Source of the DNA: Acanthacorydalis orientalis
Lineage: Eukaryota > Arthropoda > Insecta > Megaloptera > Corydalidae
Length of the DNA stretch: 64,000 nucleotides
NCBI GenBank assembly: GCA_034766995.1
Contig: CM068314.1
Coordinates: 26,953,108-27,017,107, forward strand
Direction of reading: 5' to 3'
How positions within the stretch are numbered: position 1 is the first letter of the stretch; every line of letters begins with the position of its first letter. This document shows positions 38,963 to 54,003 of the stretch, one piece after another. The position numbers and the translations under genes are program-made. The notes beneath the pieces were generated by a model. That model was not told where the DNA came from, did no database searches, and saw only the letters and a program-made list of their open reading frames with translations.

Positions 38963-39417
38963 TAAGAAATACTAGGCTAGAATTACGCGTCACTTCGAGT
39001 CAATTCGATTTTTGGAACTGTCTGTTTTGAACGTGAAACAACGCTCTGCGTCGAGATAATATCACCGAAATAAGCATTTCTCCTACAGTTATTTTATATA
39101 AAGTCTGAAAATGTATTTACATTTTACGTTAATATTTATTTGTATAATGTATAAATGAAGATCTTTTTGGTATCTAATTTTGCATCTAGCCACCTCAATT
39201 ATTATTATTCTAACATGTTGATATTTGTATCTTTTGATCTAAATTATAATTTAAAATCTTTATTCTCTCTTTCTATCTTATATATATATATATGTAGAAA
39301 GAGAGAGAGAAAGTATCCACTAAAAATAAAAATTCCGTGACGTCGACTTATTTATTTAGAACAAGGTTTATATGGCACCCAAATAAACCTTGATAATAAT
39401 GATTCTATAGACATACT

Positions 39418-39420
<3 letters not shown>

Positions 39421-39468
<48 letters not shown>
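39421..39468. repeat. TA microsatellite
   Basis: 40 bp pure TA plus a TTA slip. Confidence 0.9.
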
Positions 39469-39469
<1 letters not shown>

Positions 39470-39570
39470 ACAATCACGTTGCAATATATCTGAGATAATA
39501 ACTATATAGACATAAATAACTAAAAAATATGTTTATTGTATCATTCGATTACATGTACATGCTTATAATT

Positions 39571-39627
39571 GGATGAGCGCAACGAGCCCAGGAATTGTTG
39601 AGCACATTAAGCAGGGGGCCAAGCCTC

Positions 39628-39632
<5 letters not shown>
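39571..39632 (+). repeat. GC-rich segment, possibly related to copies A and B
   Basis: GAGCGCAACGAGCCCAGG is followed 22 nt later by GCAGGGGGCCAAGCCTCCTA and then directly by a TA array. The layout (GCAACGAG ... GGGGC..AGCC) recalls the other two segments, but the match is weaker. Confidence 0.3.

Positions 39633-39669
<37 letters not shown>
39631..39669. repeat. TA microsatellite
   Basis: 39 bp, joined directly to the GC-rich segment ending AAGCCTCCTA. Confidence 0.95.
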
Positions 39670-39671
<2 letters not shown>

Positions 39672-41435
39672 TATACATAAATGTACATTTATGTTATTAC
39701 ATGTATAGACAGATGAAGTTAAATTCTATAATATTGAAAAATACTATAGAATTGTAAAAAACTGCTACAAATATAATTTAATAGAATAAATTATCAATGT
39801 TTTAAATAAAAAATAGAAAAATGTAACACATCGCAATATTGTTAGTAGAATAATTTAAAGAAAATGTTTACTAATGAAAATAACATTAATTTTATTTTTG
39901 AAAACAATGCAATAAAATATTTTATAAATATTAAAAACTAAATGTTACTATTTCATATAATAATTAACAAAATTTATTTTGTTAAGGATATTGAAATTTC
40001 TTTTTTTATTTTAATTTATTAAATTACACTTATTTAATTAAAAATTTATTTTTTGCAATTTTAATTTAATATATATTTTTGAGTTAGCAAAGTGTTAAAG
40101 TTGAAAAGAATATTATCTACGGGAAATTTGGATAAAACATATAATCTAATTTGGTTATAGAGAGTATTGTGAAACGAACTATACTTCCTTTAATAGTCAT
40201 TATTCATTATATTAATGAATATTGTAATAAATTATTGTAATGTATATCTAGATATTTTTTATATAATTCTTAAAAATATGATCGTAAATTTATTCGAAAG
40301 TAAGATGTTTATGAAATAATAATTAAAAGTTAACTTTCAATAAGAGATGCGCGAATATAAAAAGACATTATGAATATATTCATCAATTTGTTAAACATAT
40401 AAGTACATTATAGACTTAATTTTTTCATGACTTTAATGATATTATTGTATTGACAGATATATAGACACAGTCTTATATGCACAGTTCTGAAAAATGGGTT
40501 TTACTAATTTGATAAAAAATAATATTTATAGAGGAAACCAAATTTGTTTGATATATATATATATATATATATAAGGCGAGCTTAGTGTCAACGTTTGAAA
40601 AATAAATGTGCGAATGAAAATTTACATGAAGCAAAATCCAAATAGACACTTGCTTGCTATAAGCGCGAACTTGTTATATTTATGTTTGTTATCTGTAACT
40701 GAACTCAACTACATTCATACATATTATTAAATATTTCTAACACATACATTTTTTCAGAGAAGATGTTATCATAGTTTTGAAAGCTGTTTTATTTTTAAAT
40801 ATTTTTATAATTGAAATAGAGTTTTTATTGTAAAATATTTATATTTTGTATACTTACTTCATATTACAATAAATTGCAAGATACAAATTTGTTTTTCTCA
40901 TATTTTAATTAAAAAGACTATATTTTAAGAAAAAGTAAAAAATGTACGATGATTTTAAATAGAAAATTAAGGAATTTATTGGTATATTATTATTTATTGT
41001 CATTTTGTACATTCAAATAATAATCTCACATTCATATATTTAAAAAATATTACGTTTGTGCAACGAATAATAAATATATAAATTTAAAAAGTTTCCATAG
41101 TACAATTTAAAAAAAAGAAAATAATTTATATTTTCTTATTGTTTAAAATAAGTAATAAAAGATTATTACAGTAAATTCTTCGACCATATTTTAAGATATC
41201 GTGCTCAAGTCTCATAAAACTACACATACATTTTCACAACAGAAACCATAACAGTCATGATCATTATTTAAACTTGTGAAATATTAGAAATCAAGACTTT
41301 ATTTTAATACGTTTTGTGTTTATATAAATTACGAAGAGAAATTTTAATTATTAATGATACTAAAGAGTAACCGCTAAGATAAAATAATTAAATTATTTAA
41401 TACAAAATGTTAACATACGCACATCTAATATGCAT

Positions 41436-41441
<6 letters not shown>

Positions 41442-41515
<74 letters not shown>
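41442..41515. repeat. TA microsatellite
   Basis: 74 bp without interruption, preceded by CACACA. Confidence 0.95.
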
Positions 41516-41517
<2 letters not shown>

Positions 41518-44081
41518 CAGCATGTTGTTGGTTAATAGTAAAGTTTCATGAAATTCACTTGAAATTCAAGATAAAGGCTATCATGAAGTAATAATTAAGT
41601 CAGAAACAACTGCGCTACGCATCTACAGGCATATCAAACTGACTTTAATATGAATTATAATGAGTTTTCGTGTGGGGTGGCGTGTGTTTTTACCAAAAAT
41701 GTAAACCATATTGTGTGCATTTCGTCTCCTTATTTGTATAACAAGATGAAGCCGCATTATTTGAAGTTTTGTGAAGTTAAATTTCAAAATATCCTTATTA
41801 TCGTGCATACAACAAACGTACAGTGTAGTCTCGATTGATTTTTCGTGAACACATGCGTTTACTTGATAAGAAAAATAACGACAGAGTTTTATGGAAAGTG
41901 TATGTTAGTAAATGATTGATCTAAAACTTAATACCTTGGAAAAATGTTAATTCTTATAAATCATAAACTTTTATACATATATATATATATATATGAAAGC
42001 ATATGTGGAAAAATTAAAATTTTTATTACTTGAATAAAAAAAGTTTTTACTATATACAACGCAATAGTTGTTGCATAATTATATTGAAAATTATATGATT
42101 ACCTCTATTCAAAAAAAAACGTTTCCATTTTTAGTAAGATAATTTTGTTTCAAAGAGGGTATTTTCAGAATTACTTTTAAATGAAAAATTGTTATAATAT
42201 TAATCACATTTAATCTGCTTGTAAAATTCGAACTAATCGCGGGATTAAATCTTTACTTATAAACTTAAGTGAAACCGTTTATTTAAAAAAAAACTATTTA
42301 ACATTTACTAATCTTCTGTCATTTAAAAGTAATCTGTAAATTTTAATACAAAATCTTAAAATTTAACTTTTTTGTTCTTAAATATGTATTTTAAATTACA
42401 ATATTTATATACGTAATTTTAAATTTTCTTGATTTTATAAAAAAAATATTTTTTATTTAAACTTTATTTTGCTAAGTATAATTAATAGTTTCCATGTACT
42501 TTGTTAATGTAGGTTTTTTTTGAACTTAAAAGTATTTATTCTACAAAGGTATTAACGTTTATTATATCGGATTTTTTTCAATTATCTGTATCTGGAGATC
42601 TAATTCATTCCAGTTTTTATAAAACAGTATTTTTTTTAAATATATTTTAAAATATAATAAACTTAAATTCAGAATTAAATATTAATACCTTTTAAGATAT
42701 AAATTTTCATAATTTAAAAAGTAGCACGTCTAAGAAAATATTTTTGTACTGAAACAAAAAATATAATTTTGTGAGCTACAGAATATAATCTTAATATTTA
42801 TGTAAGAAAAAGCTAGTGAAAATGAATGGCCACTAAATGTGTTGTCGGCTGTGTTATATAGTTAATAGTTTCAATATAAAATTTTCACAAAAACAGTTCC
42901 GACACCAGCTAAATTACTTTTACAACGGAATTCTTTTTTATCGCATAACAATATTAAATTTTTTGATCAAAAATATTCAATAAATTATTATTGATTATAT
43001 TTGACTGTTGAGTATGCGCATTTTGATTTTAACGCCATCATTCTCAGAGCATAAAATTACTGAATAATCTAAATTTGGTATGGTTTGTGAGGTGAAAAAA
43101 TAATTCATTTGTGAACAAAAGTCTTCAATAAGTTAATATTATTATAATAATTTTCTGCACTGTTGTGCCTAAATTTACTTTCGCGAATAAATTTTCATTC
43201 TTTCAAAAACCACTAAATTTATGATTACTATTTACTCTGCTTATTGATTATGTTCTTTTTGACGGAAAAACTATTATTATTAAAGACTAAACTATAAAAA
43301 AATATCTGTTCTGTACCTTAGTGCTCTGAGGAAGATATCATCATCATCAAAATATGTATAAGCAACAATCAAAATGATCAATCATTGTTCATTGTTCAAA
43401 ATTTTTTTATTGTTGGCAGTGAAAAATGTATTTATAAAAATATTACAATTTTAGTATAGGCACTCTGACTAAAATCATTTTAATCAATAAATTATTTCTC
43501 GTACATAATAAAAAATAGATTCTCCTATGAATCCACGCTTTCAATAATAATAAAATATTATTCAATATTTTGATAAGAAAATCATTTTGTAGTAGGTGGA
43601 AATAGTTCATTTACGAAAACGTATTATTTGTTTCGAATTATAAATGGATGGAAATCCATTTCTTAAAAAAATATTAATTTGTACCTGTCATATTCAGTTA
43701 CAAACATAAACTTGACAGAGTAATAACTTTTTTTAATATTTTAATTAAAATGGTGTGTTCGTGAATTAAATCCTATATAAAACTATAAATTCTGGTAAAC
43801 AAATTTTTGACATCATGTCTAATAATGAAATCACCTCGCAAAATGTGAACATTAGTGTTCTCTATGGAAAATTATGAGATATATTCATTTGCATCATAAA
43901 ATTATTTATATAAAATTAATTTAATTTCACTGCTATATTTTACTTTAAAACTTTATTTTTTTAGTGAATATTATATTTTGTATAAATTAATATTTTATAA
44001 TATTTTTTCAATAATTAGCATAATACTTCCATTCTTCATAGCATATTCGAAATAATTTGAAAATAAAATAGTTTAAGATAG

Positions 44082-44083
<2 letters not shown>

Positions 44084-44142
<59 letters not shown>
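44084..44142. repeat. TA microsatellite
   Basis: 59 bp. Confidence 0.95.
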
Positions 44143-44145
<3 letters not shown>

Positions 44146-47100
44146 ATCGAATAAAAACTAAGATACCGTCAAAAATATAAGGCATTTAATAATAATAAAG
44201 TAAATTACAATATTTATATTCATATAAAAGTTATAGTTTTTTTTATACAATCAGTTTAAAAAATAATTGTAATTTGAAAATTTTGCATTCTTTTAAACAA
44301 GGAAATTGTATTGTTATAGAAATAGATAACATTTTTGCTTTATTTCAAACAAATACTCTACATTCATTTTATTGATTGTACATTGGAATTTAATCATATT
44401 TGTTTCCATCGCCCAAAAGTGTTCTTTTAAAAAATAATTTATTTTAAAAAATAAAGCTTAACATTGCAAACATGCAATTTTATTTACTATTTTATAAACA
44501 TGCAATTCTACTGAAATTTTAAAAACATTGTCAATTATTTTTAAAATTGTCCAGCTATAATTTATGAGAATTTATAAGAAGTGTTTTCGAATAACAATGT
44601 GTTTCCTTATACGCTTCTTGATTTAGTTGCAATAGCAATAACAATTTTCAAGCAGATGTACTTCAGAAACAAGAAATCACGTTTCGGATTTCCTTTATTA
44701 TATTTTCCTTTAGTAGTCGTTTTCTGTTTCAATGCTTTCATGTAACAACTGAACATTCTGTAAATTGTGTAAAAAGAGTCGTATAAAAAGGATTTGTTTG
44801 ATACTGTCATGTCAAGATATGTGGTTCAGAAATATTCTGAAATATTCTTAAAATAAAATATTTTCAAATATTTGATTCGTTCAAATATATGTAAGAAATA
44901 ATAAAATTATATTATTGGATTTGGTCATTATTTTCTATTTTTATAAAAGCATATATAATGTAAAGGTTTTTCTAGAGCATTTTATGTTGTTTTATCTATA
45001 TTGTTCACTGTAATTACTTGATTTGTTGCGAGATTTAACTCCTATAACAAATATATATTGTTTAATTCCTAAATGAATTCTGTATTCTTATATTTTTTAT
45101 ATTTTATTTGGATTCCATGTTTAATTTGAATTCATTAATAATTTTCTAAATAGAAAACCAGAACATCAAATTCTATTTAGCAATCCATAAATCACTTCGT
45201 TGTATTCAATAATTCTATTATATTATTTTACAAAAAAATGGAATTTATGAATCTTGTTATTGATTATATATATATATATATATACATAAGTAAAAAGCTA
45301 AGTATAATCATGCAAAATTTTTATTTGAAATAATTACTTTAAGAAAAACACATACCTTTATGAATACTGTAAATTATGGAAATTTGTAGAAGTTCATTCT
45401 ATTTTAAATATGATATGAAATATAAAATTAAAACAATGTTTTAAATTCTAGTGGAAAAATGCCACTTTTTATGAGTGTTTCGCCAAAAAGATTATATAGA
45501 AATTTATTACTGTCGATTATAAAATTTTCCTACAATTTAAATAATTTGAAATTCACAATTCTAGACTTATGTATTTATAAATAAAATTATATCAAGAATG
45601 AAATTTTCTACAAGGCATTAATTCAATATTATATATATATATATATATATATATTAATGAGTTTAAATATTGTTTAAATGACATTTATCGATTTCTAAAA
45701 TTTGAATACATGTTTATAGGTGAATCCGTAAATTATTGTTTCATACATAAACCAATTAAAGTTAAATAAAGACTTTATAATATGATTGTATGAAACAATG
45801 TTCCTATATGAGATCAAACAAATATACAACATGTAAAACTGAGCAAGCTAATCGGTGACCCATTAACGTCAACTAAGAACACAATGAATTCATTACATGG
45901 TGTTTACTTAAGAGCCAATAACATTTAAGATATATGTACACTTTACAACAGCATGTTTACATGCAAGTTTTCTTGCAATATTAATTATACACTTTCATAA
46001 GGAAAAGTTTGTGTGTGAAATTAGCGTTGTTGGAAAGTTATTGGTTTACTCAATTTTTGATAAATGTATTAACAGAGTGTAGATTTGTATTTATAGTTCA
46101 TTTTTTTACAACTTTAAATGAAAAATTTAAGTTAATATGTCTTAATTGAATCTTATCAAATAACTTCATAAAAATTTCAAAATAAGAAGAGAAAAGTGTA
46201 CTAAAATGTTCTATAAAGTGGTAAAAATACATAAGCAAATTTTTTTACTTGAACTTTTTAAATTTGTGTATATTAAAATAAAATAAGAAGAATTAATAAC
46301 TCAAATAATAATATATATATATATATATATGAATTTGCAAATATATATTCTATACAAGTAAATAATCAATTAATTTGTAAAATGTCACTATGTATATGTG
46401 AGTTACTAAAATTACCTCTTAATAACTTTTTGTGCAACAATAAAAATAAAAAATGTAGTACACAGTCACGAAAGTACGCACGTTGTTGCCTTTCAATCTT
46501 ATGTTTTTAATATTCAAATATTTCAAGGTACATGAAGTAATTTTATGATTATAATTAGTATGTATGTATGTATGTGTGTATATATGTGTATATATATATA
46601 TTATTTTTCATAAACAATATTGCGTGTTTTGTAGTTCTTAAAACAGTTTAGCGTATTTTAAAGCATTTTATAAAAAAACATTTAGTGATAAAATTATATA
46701 CAATTTTAAAAAATCTTGAACTTATAAAACCTGTCAAATTGTACACTAATTGCAGATTTCAAACACCTTTGGCTCATTTACATAAGATAAGTATTTTTAT
46801 AAGAAAAATATAAAATTTATAGACATTTCTAAAATTTTTCTTTATTACTGTAGTTCTTAAATTTTCATTTAATATTAAAATATGTAAGAGAAAAGGAATT
46901 ACTTGTAATTTAGTAAATGTAAATTTTCTTTTAAAATTTTAAATAAAGCATATATTGTATATAAAATTCTTTCAAGTGTATATATATATATATATGAATA
47001 TATAATGATTAATCATTTTCTTCAAACTTAATAAATGTTTATTTTTAAAAAATCTAAATTTTATTTAAATGTATTTACGTTTTCATTCTCAACAAAACCT

Positions 47101-47539
47101 GTTGGGAATTGTTAAAGTAAAAAAGTATATTACTTATTTATAAGTAACTAATTGAAAAAACAACTCTTTTCCTCTTTCAAGGTAATATTAATTAACGGAA
47201 AACAGTACTTATGAAGCTAATTACAAAGTAATCAATACTTTTACAATATAATTTCTTAGAAACAAATATAAATTAAGTCGAATTATTAAACAGATATTTT
47301 TAAAGTATAATTTTGTCAATTATTTTTCATCGATTAATTTAAATTATACCCCAATGTGTATCCACTAATTGTTTTTTTAAAATATTATACTATTTTACTG
47401 AGAAATTAAAAAAATGCCTAATAAAAGTTTTGATTATATTTTAAAATCTTAAATTAAATTGTTTTAATTTATTTCTTACTCAAATTTCAACAAAACCATA
47501 CAAGCTATAGTGATGGTAAATTATTTTAATTATAAATAT

Positions 47540-47584
<45 letters not shown>

Positions 47585-48396
47585 TTTGAAGATATCTAAG
47601 AGAAAATCCATTGCCTACCAAGCTTTAATTAATTTAATCTTTAAGACAAAGATACTCATTTTAGATTTCTCAGTTCTAGACTTGAAAACATTGAAATAAA
47701 AGGATTATAATTTTACTTCCTGTTTACTGTCTTAATATCAATAGTAAAGATAAAGTATAGTTGTATTATTGCGAGTTTCTGTATTATTCCTTTAAATAGC
47801 ATAAACGGAAATATAAATTTCATTTCCTTCCTGTTTATTTTTCCTTGCAAATAAGAACCACTACAACATTAAAACGAATACATATTTTTATAAAATAAGA
47901 ATGTAATTATACCTTTTATTGTAGGTATGATTAATACAAAGTATACTTATTATTTAAATAATTAAACATTTATTAATATATTTTCTAAAAAAACACATCT
48001 ATATATGGACTCAAATCTGAAAAGATTAAAATGTATACAGATTTTCTGTTACTTGATAATATAAAAAACATTTTGTTCTTTCTTTTGTAGTATTGTAAGG
48101 TACTTGCCCTCATTTTATTCTATCGCTGACCACGATTCTATTATTTGGAAATTCAGTTCTTTTATCTTCTATTTTGTTATCTTCCGAACGAAATCGTTTA
48201 TATTTTATTTTCTTTAATACCTTTGAACTTCCTTACACATATTCCGTTTGGAAACCAAAATAAAGAAATATTGTCAAGAAAAAACACGTTTGTGACAAGT
48301 TCCAGATAAATGCTTTCATTTTCTAAAAACAATTGAAACTATTCATTTAAATTTTAATTAATAAATAGTTTATACTTGAATAATTCAAATTAATAT

Positions 48397-48399
<3 letters not shown>

Positions 48400-48434
<35 letters not shown>

Positions 48435-48459
48435 GTATGTATGTGTGTGTGTGTAGATG
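48400..48459. repeat. TA/TATG/TG compound microsatellite
   Basis: TA for about 28 bp, then TATG and a GTGTGTGT run. Confidence 0.9.
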
Positions 48460-50239
48460 TGTGTATATGTATGAATATGGTAAACAGTAATTACATCACT
48501 TTGATGTGTTATTTTCATGTCATTAAAAAACACAAAACTATAATTTTTTAACTACACTAATTTAAATAATATTTAGTTATTTTTGTTGATATTATATTTT
48601 TCTTAATTTAAATAATACTAATTTATTATTTGATTAGAAACGTACGTATTATAATTCCAGTTCGTATAATTGTTTTGTATATCCATTTATTTAATCAACT
48701 ATCTATATTTAGCTTGAACACATGATTAATGGAAATGTCATATCAAAAAGAATAAATTAATATAATTGCTTTGTATTATGTATAAACATCAAATGTTTTC
48801 AGTAATAATTCCGCCGAGTGCCATTCAACAATATTTTCAATGATCTATCAATCATATAATGGTACTTATGACAATATACGGTTGTTTTTACTTTTTATTT
48901 ATAGTATTTAAATAAAAACGTAACATTTTTGTAATATGAAATTGATTAAAATTAAGATTGTTGTTTTAATATCTATGAGATATTTTTCAATGACCCACAA
49001 TTCATAAAAGAATCTGCTCATAAATGTTCGATAATTGATTATTGATCATTTTTAATTCGTTCTTATGCGTATGTCGATCACTATGTCATTATCTTCAAAG
49101 TGTTAAAGTAAATAAAAATCTGTCAGAAAAATCAGATTTTTATGGATTAATATGGATTATATTGCCATTTAAATATTTAATCAATAATTAGTAGTTATTT
49201 AATAAATCAATTTCAGTTATGGAACGTTTCTGTTAATTGTGGATGTGTGTAAATTTTATTTGTGAAAGTGAATTTAAGCATAGTGCTAAAAATTATATTG
49301 AAATTTATAACAAATCTAAAAAAAATCTTAGAAATATCTCAAGACAAATTCATAAATATCATTTATCAAATCATATCTAATATAGATCTGATTAAAATTC
49401 AAAAATAGTTTCTTGTTATTGTTTGCGAAGATAAATTCTGTGATATAGAAAATCTGACTGTTTTTCTATTTCAGCGGGTAAGAATATATAAGAATCACTT
49501 TACAAAAACTCACTTGTTCATGAAAGTGAAATTATACATTTCTCATTTCTTTTAAAATTCTTGTCGTATTATTAAGTTAATTTTTTTAAAATAACAATCT
49601 TTAAATGAAAAAAATAGTGCTTGAATTCAGATTTAAATTTAAAATATTTTTTAATACAAAATCTTTGAAATAAAATCATAAACCCACATTGGCTGATATC
49701 AAACAAGGTTTAACAATTATTAAAATAGTTTGATAGCCAAAACTGATTATTTCAATTTAATGATTGAGGGACTCGTAAGATGCAAGCGATTTATAATGGA
49801 CCTCGAATAACAACTAGGTTAGCTTTCTCGAAGATCAATTTTGAACTTGTAAGGTTATATAAACTATGAGTAGTCTAGTAGGACTAGGGTACAAAGCTTG
49901 CTGTGGACAGCATGATAATGTTGAGTTTAAAGTGATCAATGATGTAAGCAGTATTCAAATTCGCATAGATATATTGCGCGATGCTATTAATTACTAGTTT
50001 ACTTGTATGAAAGCTTGTATTTGTGTGAAAGCGTGAGTAGATAATATGAAGTGGTCGTTTGATGTCATATTATTTGCTACATTGGCGACAATATATACAT
50101 ACATATATATATATATATATGAACGAATTTATGCATTAAATAATATGATACCGTTTTTTATAAAAAATAAATACTTGAAACGAATACGATGATAGACACA
50201 TAAAAAATATTCAATCTCCGATATCTAATTGTTTAATGA

Positions 50240-50244
<5 letters not shown>

Positions 50245-50293
<49 letters not shown>
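50245..50293. repeat. TA microsatellite
   Basis: 49 bp. Confidence 0.95.
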
Positions 50294-50295
<2 letters not shown>

Positions 50296-50654
50296 TTATT
50301 TTGTATAAAGTAAAATAATTGAATCGTAAAATAATATATATGAATATTTCAATACATATTTATGTGTATATGAATATATAAAGCTTTCATGACAAGACTG
50401 AATATTTAAAATTTTAATAAAAATAAAACATTTTTTAACATCAATATAAAGATGAGTGTGTTCGTTTTGAGCCGGAAGCGTTTTTTTTTGCGTATTTTGA
50501 AGAGTTTCACATTGAAAAGGTTTTTAGATTTAAATTTATTGTTTTTCTTCGAACTAATAATTAAATATGTTTTAATGTTAATAATTAGTATTGCATCAAG
50601 TTAAATTTTCAATATTAAGATATTTCATAACAATTTGTATTGATTAATTTGAAG

Positions 50655-50657
<3 letters not shown>

Positions 50658-50719
<62 letters not shown>
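50658..50719. repeat. TA microsatellite
   Basis: 62 bp. Confidence 0.95.
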
Positions 50720-50723
<4 letters not shown>

Positions 50724-51345
50724 AAATTGACGAATGAAATAAAATGGTAATAATTTGAAAACCATATTGTTTTACATATGAGAGGAAATAAATTTTAAGA
50801 GTACTAGTTATATATAGTACACATATTGTTCATAAATATATTATTTTTGTACATCACTGAATGTTTCATACTTTATAAGTAACTAAAACTTGTATTTATT
50901 TATATAATCTAAAATATATAAAATTTGATTTTAACTATATGTACGAAACTTCAAGAAAATATTTATTACCCGTTCATGTTCTAAATTTTACTAAAAAAAT
51001 AATAGTTAAAACTGTCAAAGATCAGAGTACTTACCAAAGGGCAGAAAATTAGACACTCATTATTAAATTTTGTTACATAATATTTTGAATGGATACATAA
51101 TTTCTTATTAATTTTTGAAATAATTTAATAAGTTACTGTATTATTAATAAACTAATAATATTGAACAGCAATGTTTTAAATAAGTAACAGAATAAAAGTC
51201 TTATTTTTTAATAACTACATATTTTAGGTATTTGTAGAAATTAGTTCTCATATTATAAGATATATAAATGTTTTCGTAAACATACATTCTAACAGAATTT
51301 GTTTAATCTCTAATATAGAATTAAATAAAATTATCAGATTATAAT

Positions 51346-51449
51346 ATATATGTATGTATATATATATATATATTTATATGTAGACATATATATATATATA
51401 CATATATATATATATTTATATGTAGACATATATATATATATACATATAT
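51346..51449 (+). repeat. TA array containing a 43-bp tandem duplication
   Basis: TTTATATGTAGACATATATA recurs 43 bp apart (starting about 51373 and 51416), each followed by TA, TACATATA. The GTAGAC core marks the duplicated unit. Confidence 0.85.
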
Positions 51450-52139
51450 CTTGAAATATCTCAGTAAATCAACACAAAAAATATTATTTAAATATTACAT
51501 TATTAAAATAATCAGAAAAAAATTTCTGAAAAGTTTAATACAGGCTGCCCTCTTAAAAAATGTAATCAAAATTAACTGTTTATTAAATATATAACTGAAA
51601 TATTACTTGAAAATTAAATATTTTAATGGCGTAATTTTAAAACATTTTTTTTTATTTTTTTTTTAGATAAGTGACGAACCTGAAATTTGACATAATGACA
51701 GAATAATTCTTAAATGCAATTTCAATCGATTTGTATTAACATAGTGAATTATTAAAAATGATATCTATTTTAAAGAATATTTTGTTTCAGTTTTGATACG
51801 CATGATTGTATAAAGTACTATTTATTCAACTGAGATTGTTTAGAACTCTTTACGTCATGTGAACTATTTAATTAAAAGCATATAAATGTATGTGACAGGT
51901 ATCTAGAACAGCTTTATATTTGAATTACGTCAATATCTCATAAAATCTGTCAATGATATTCTTATTCGTTTCCACCTTTAGGTAAGTTTTTATGTAAATC
52001 TATAACTGATTACATGATATTTCCATAATTATTATTAGAATTTCGTAGTTAATTGGTATATTATTCAAAATAACAACACAATTGACAGTATACCATAAAA
52101 TAATTTGGTTATATAGAAACTTAATGTATGTATGTACAA

Positions 52140-52142
<3 letters not shown>

Positions 52143-52191
<49 letters not shown>

Positions 52192-52200
52192 AGAGAGAGA
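52143..52200. repeat. TA then GA microsatellite
   Basis: About 46 bp of TA followed by GGGAGAGAGAGA. Confidence 0.95.
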
Positions 52201-52638
52201 TGGATAGAGAAGATGTACATAAAATGTTCTTTATATTATTTTATAGAATATTGCTCATCTATTTACCAAAATAATGAAATATACTTTGATTAGTTTTTCT
52301 ATAGTGAGGAACATAATTTTTCTGTATGAAACATGAAATACAAAAGTAAGTATGTCATTCGTGATATAATTTAGACATGCAATTTGAAAATATCTGTTTA
52401 TTTGCTATACTGAGGATGTAGCTCGCTATAATAAAACAAGAGAATTTATTTATAAGTATTTTATAATGAAAGACATTCATTATTTAAAACTTCCTAAATG
52501 TCTCTTATATGCTAAATTATAGAAAATTGGAATTTAATGTAGATTGCTAAAAACTAGGAAGTTGTATTTCAATTTATGATTTATACATTTAAAGAATATC
52601 ACCTTAACTAGGTCAATAACTTATTACATATTTGCTTG

Positions 52639-52670
<32 letters not shown>

Positions 52671-52992
52671 AGTTGATAAATAACTGTATCTACATATAAT
52701 GGAGATATGACGTGAAAAATCATCGTCCGCTACACATGCTATACATGCATGCAAATTATTATGTCAAAACAATGCTAAATTTTAATTACTGTTTGATTAA
52801 TCTATTTTATACATGTACGCGTAAAAATATTTATATTGAAATCATATATATATATATATATATATACATATATATATACAACTGTTATTTATAATTCATC
52901 ACTTTATAAACATTTTTTCAATAAAAGTTGGATACTTTTTGTCAAGTTAATTCGGAAGGAAACTTTATTTAAATAAAAAAATATATATGATC

Positions 52993-53030
<38 letters not shown>

Positions 53031-53556
53031 TAGATATCTAATGAAATGTAATGTACAGTGTAGTAATATTCAAAATTGACAGTTCTATAGAATTTTTTAT
53101 CTACTTTATATAAAAAATATGAAAGGAATTTAACTATTTTTGTGGGTTTTTCATAACCTTTAACTTACCTAATGCTTTTTTAATCTACATTTACAACTCA
53201 ATACTTCATGATAATATTATTCACGGGTAATTTCCCTATCTATAAAAAAAGAGATTTTACTGGAATTGTTTCCATATAATTTAAGCACTACTCTCACTTA
53301 CATTTCAATACTTGAGTAACGTACATTTATTAAAAGTATAACATTTCCTCACAGTACTGATTGTAATTGTATTATTAGAAGTAAATCAAATTTATTTTTT
53401 TCCAGAAAATATAGTTATTTTTTTGTATATACCTTCATAATAAACAAAGGTCGTTTAGTATATTATTTATGTTCCATATTATTAAAATCTGTTTTTGAAA
53501 GATGATTTTCTGTACAGAACCTTAAAATTATTTCATACACATATAAACTATTGTAT

Positions 53557-53593
<37 letters not shown>

Positions 53594-53948
53594 GTATATA
53601 TAACATACATGTATGCGTATTACATATATTTTTCCAGGAATTGTAATTTAATGGTTAGATTTAATAATTTTATCTTATCATTCAACTTTAATTAATGCTA
53701 AACTGGTAATAATTTGTATTGGGAATTCTATTAATGAATACACTTATCGTTACAATTTTAAATGTTATTTATATTTTAAAAATTTCAACAAAATTTTATC
53801 TTTTGATATAAAGACGTATAGAAAATCAAGTATAATAGTAAATTCCCTGCAGCTTTTCATCAGGATATGAAACGATGGAAAATTCTAATTTAAAATGTGC
53901 AAAACAAACATCGAGTTAAATCAATATCAAGATATAAATACCTACAGA

Positions 53949-53949
<1 letters not shown>

Positions 53950-53995
<46 letters not shown>

Positions 53996-54003
53996 ATATA
54001 TAT
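53950..54003. repeat. TA microsatellite
   Basis: About 42 bp of TA, one CCA break, then TA again. Confidence 0.9.

Noticed and set aside
41623..41838. Overlapping ORFs of about 61 codons on both strands
   Set aside because: Mutually overlapping, no codon bias, no recognised motif; expected by chance.
43330..43352. ATCATCATC run as another retrotransposon tail
   Set aside because: Only about four triplets and no coding tip on either side.
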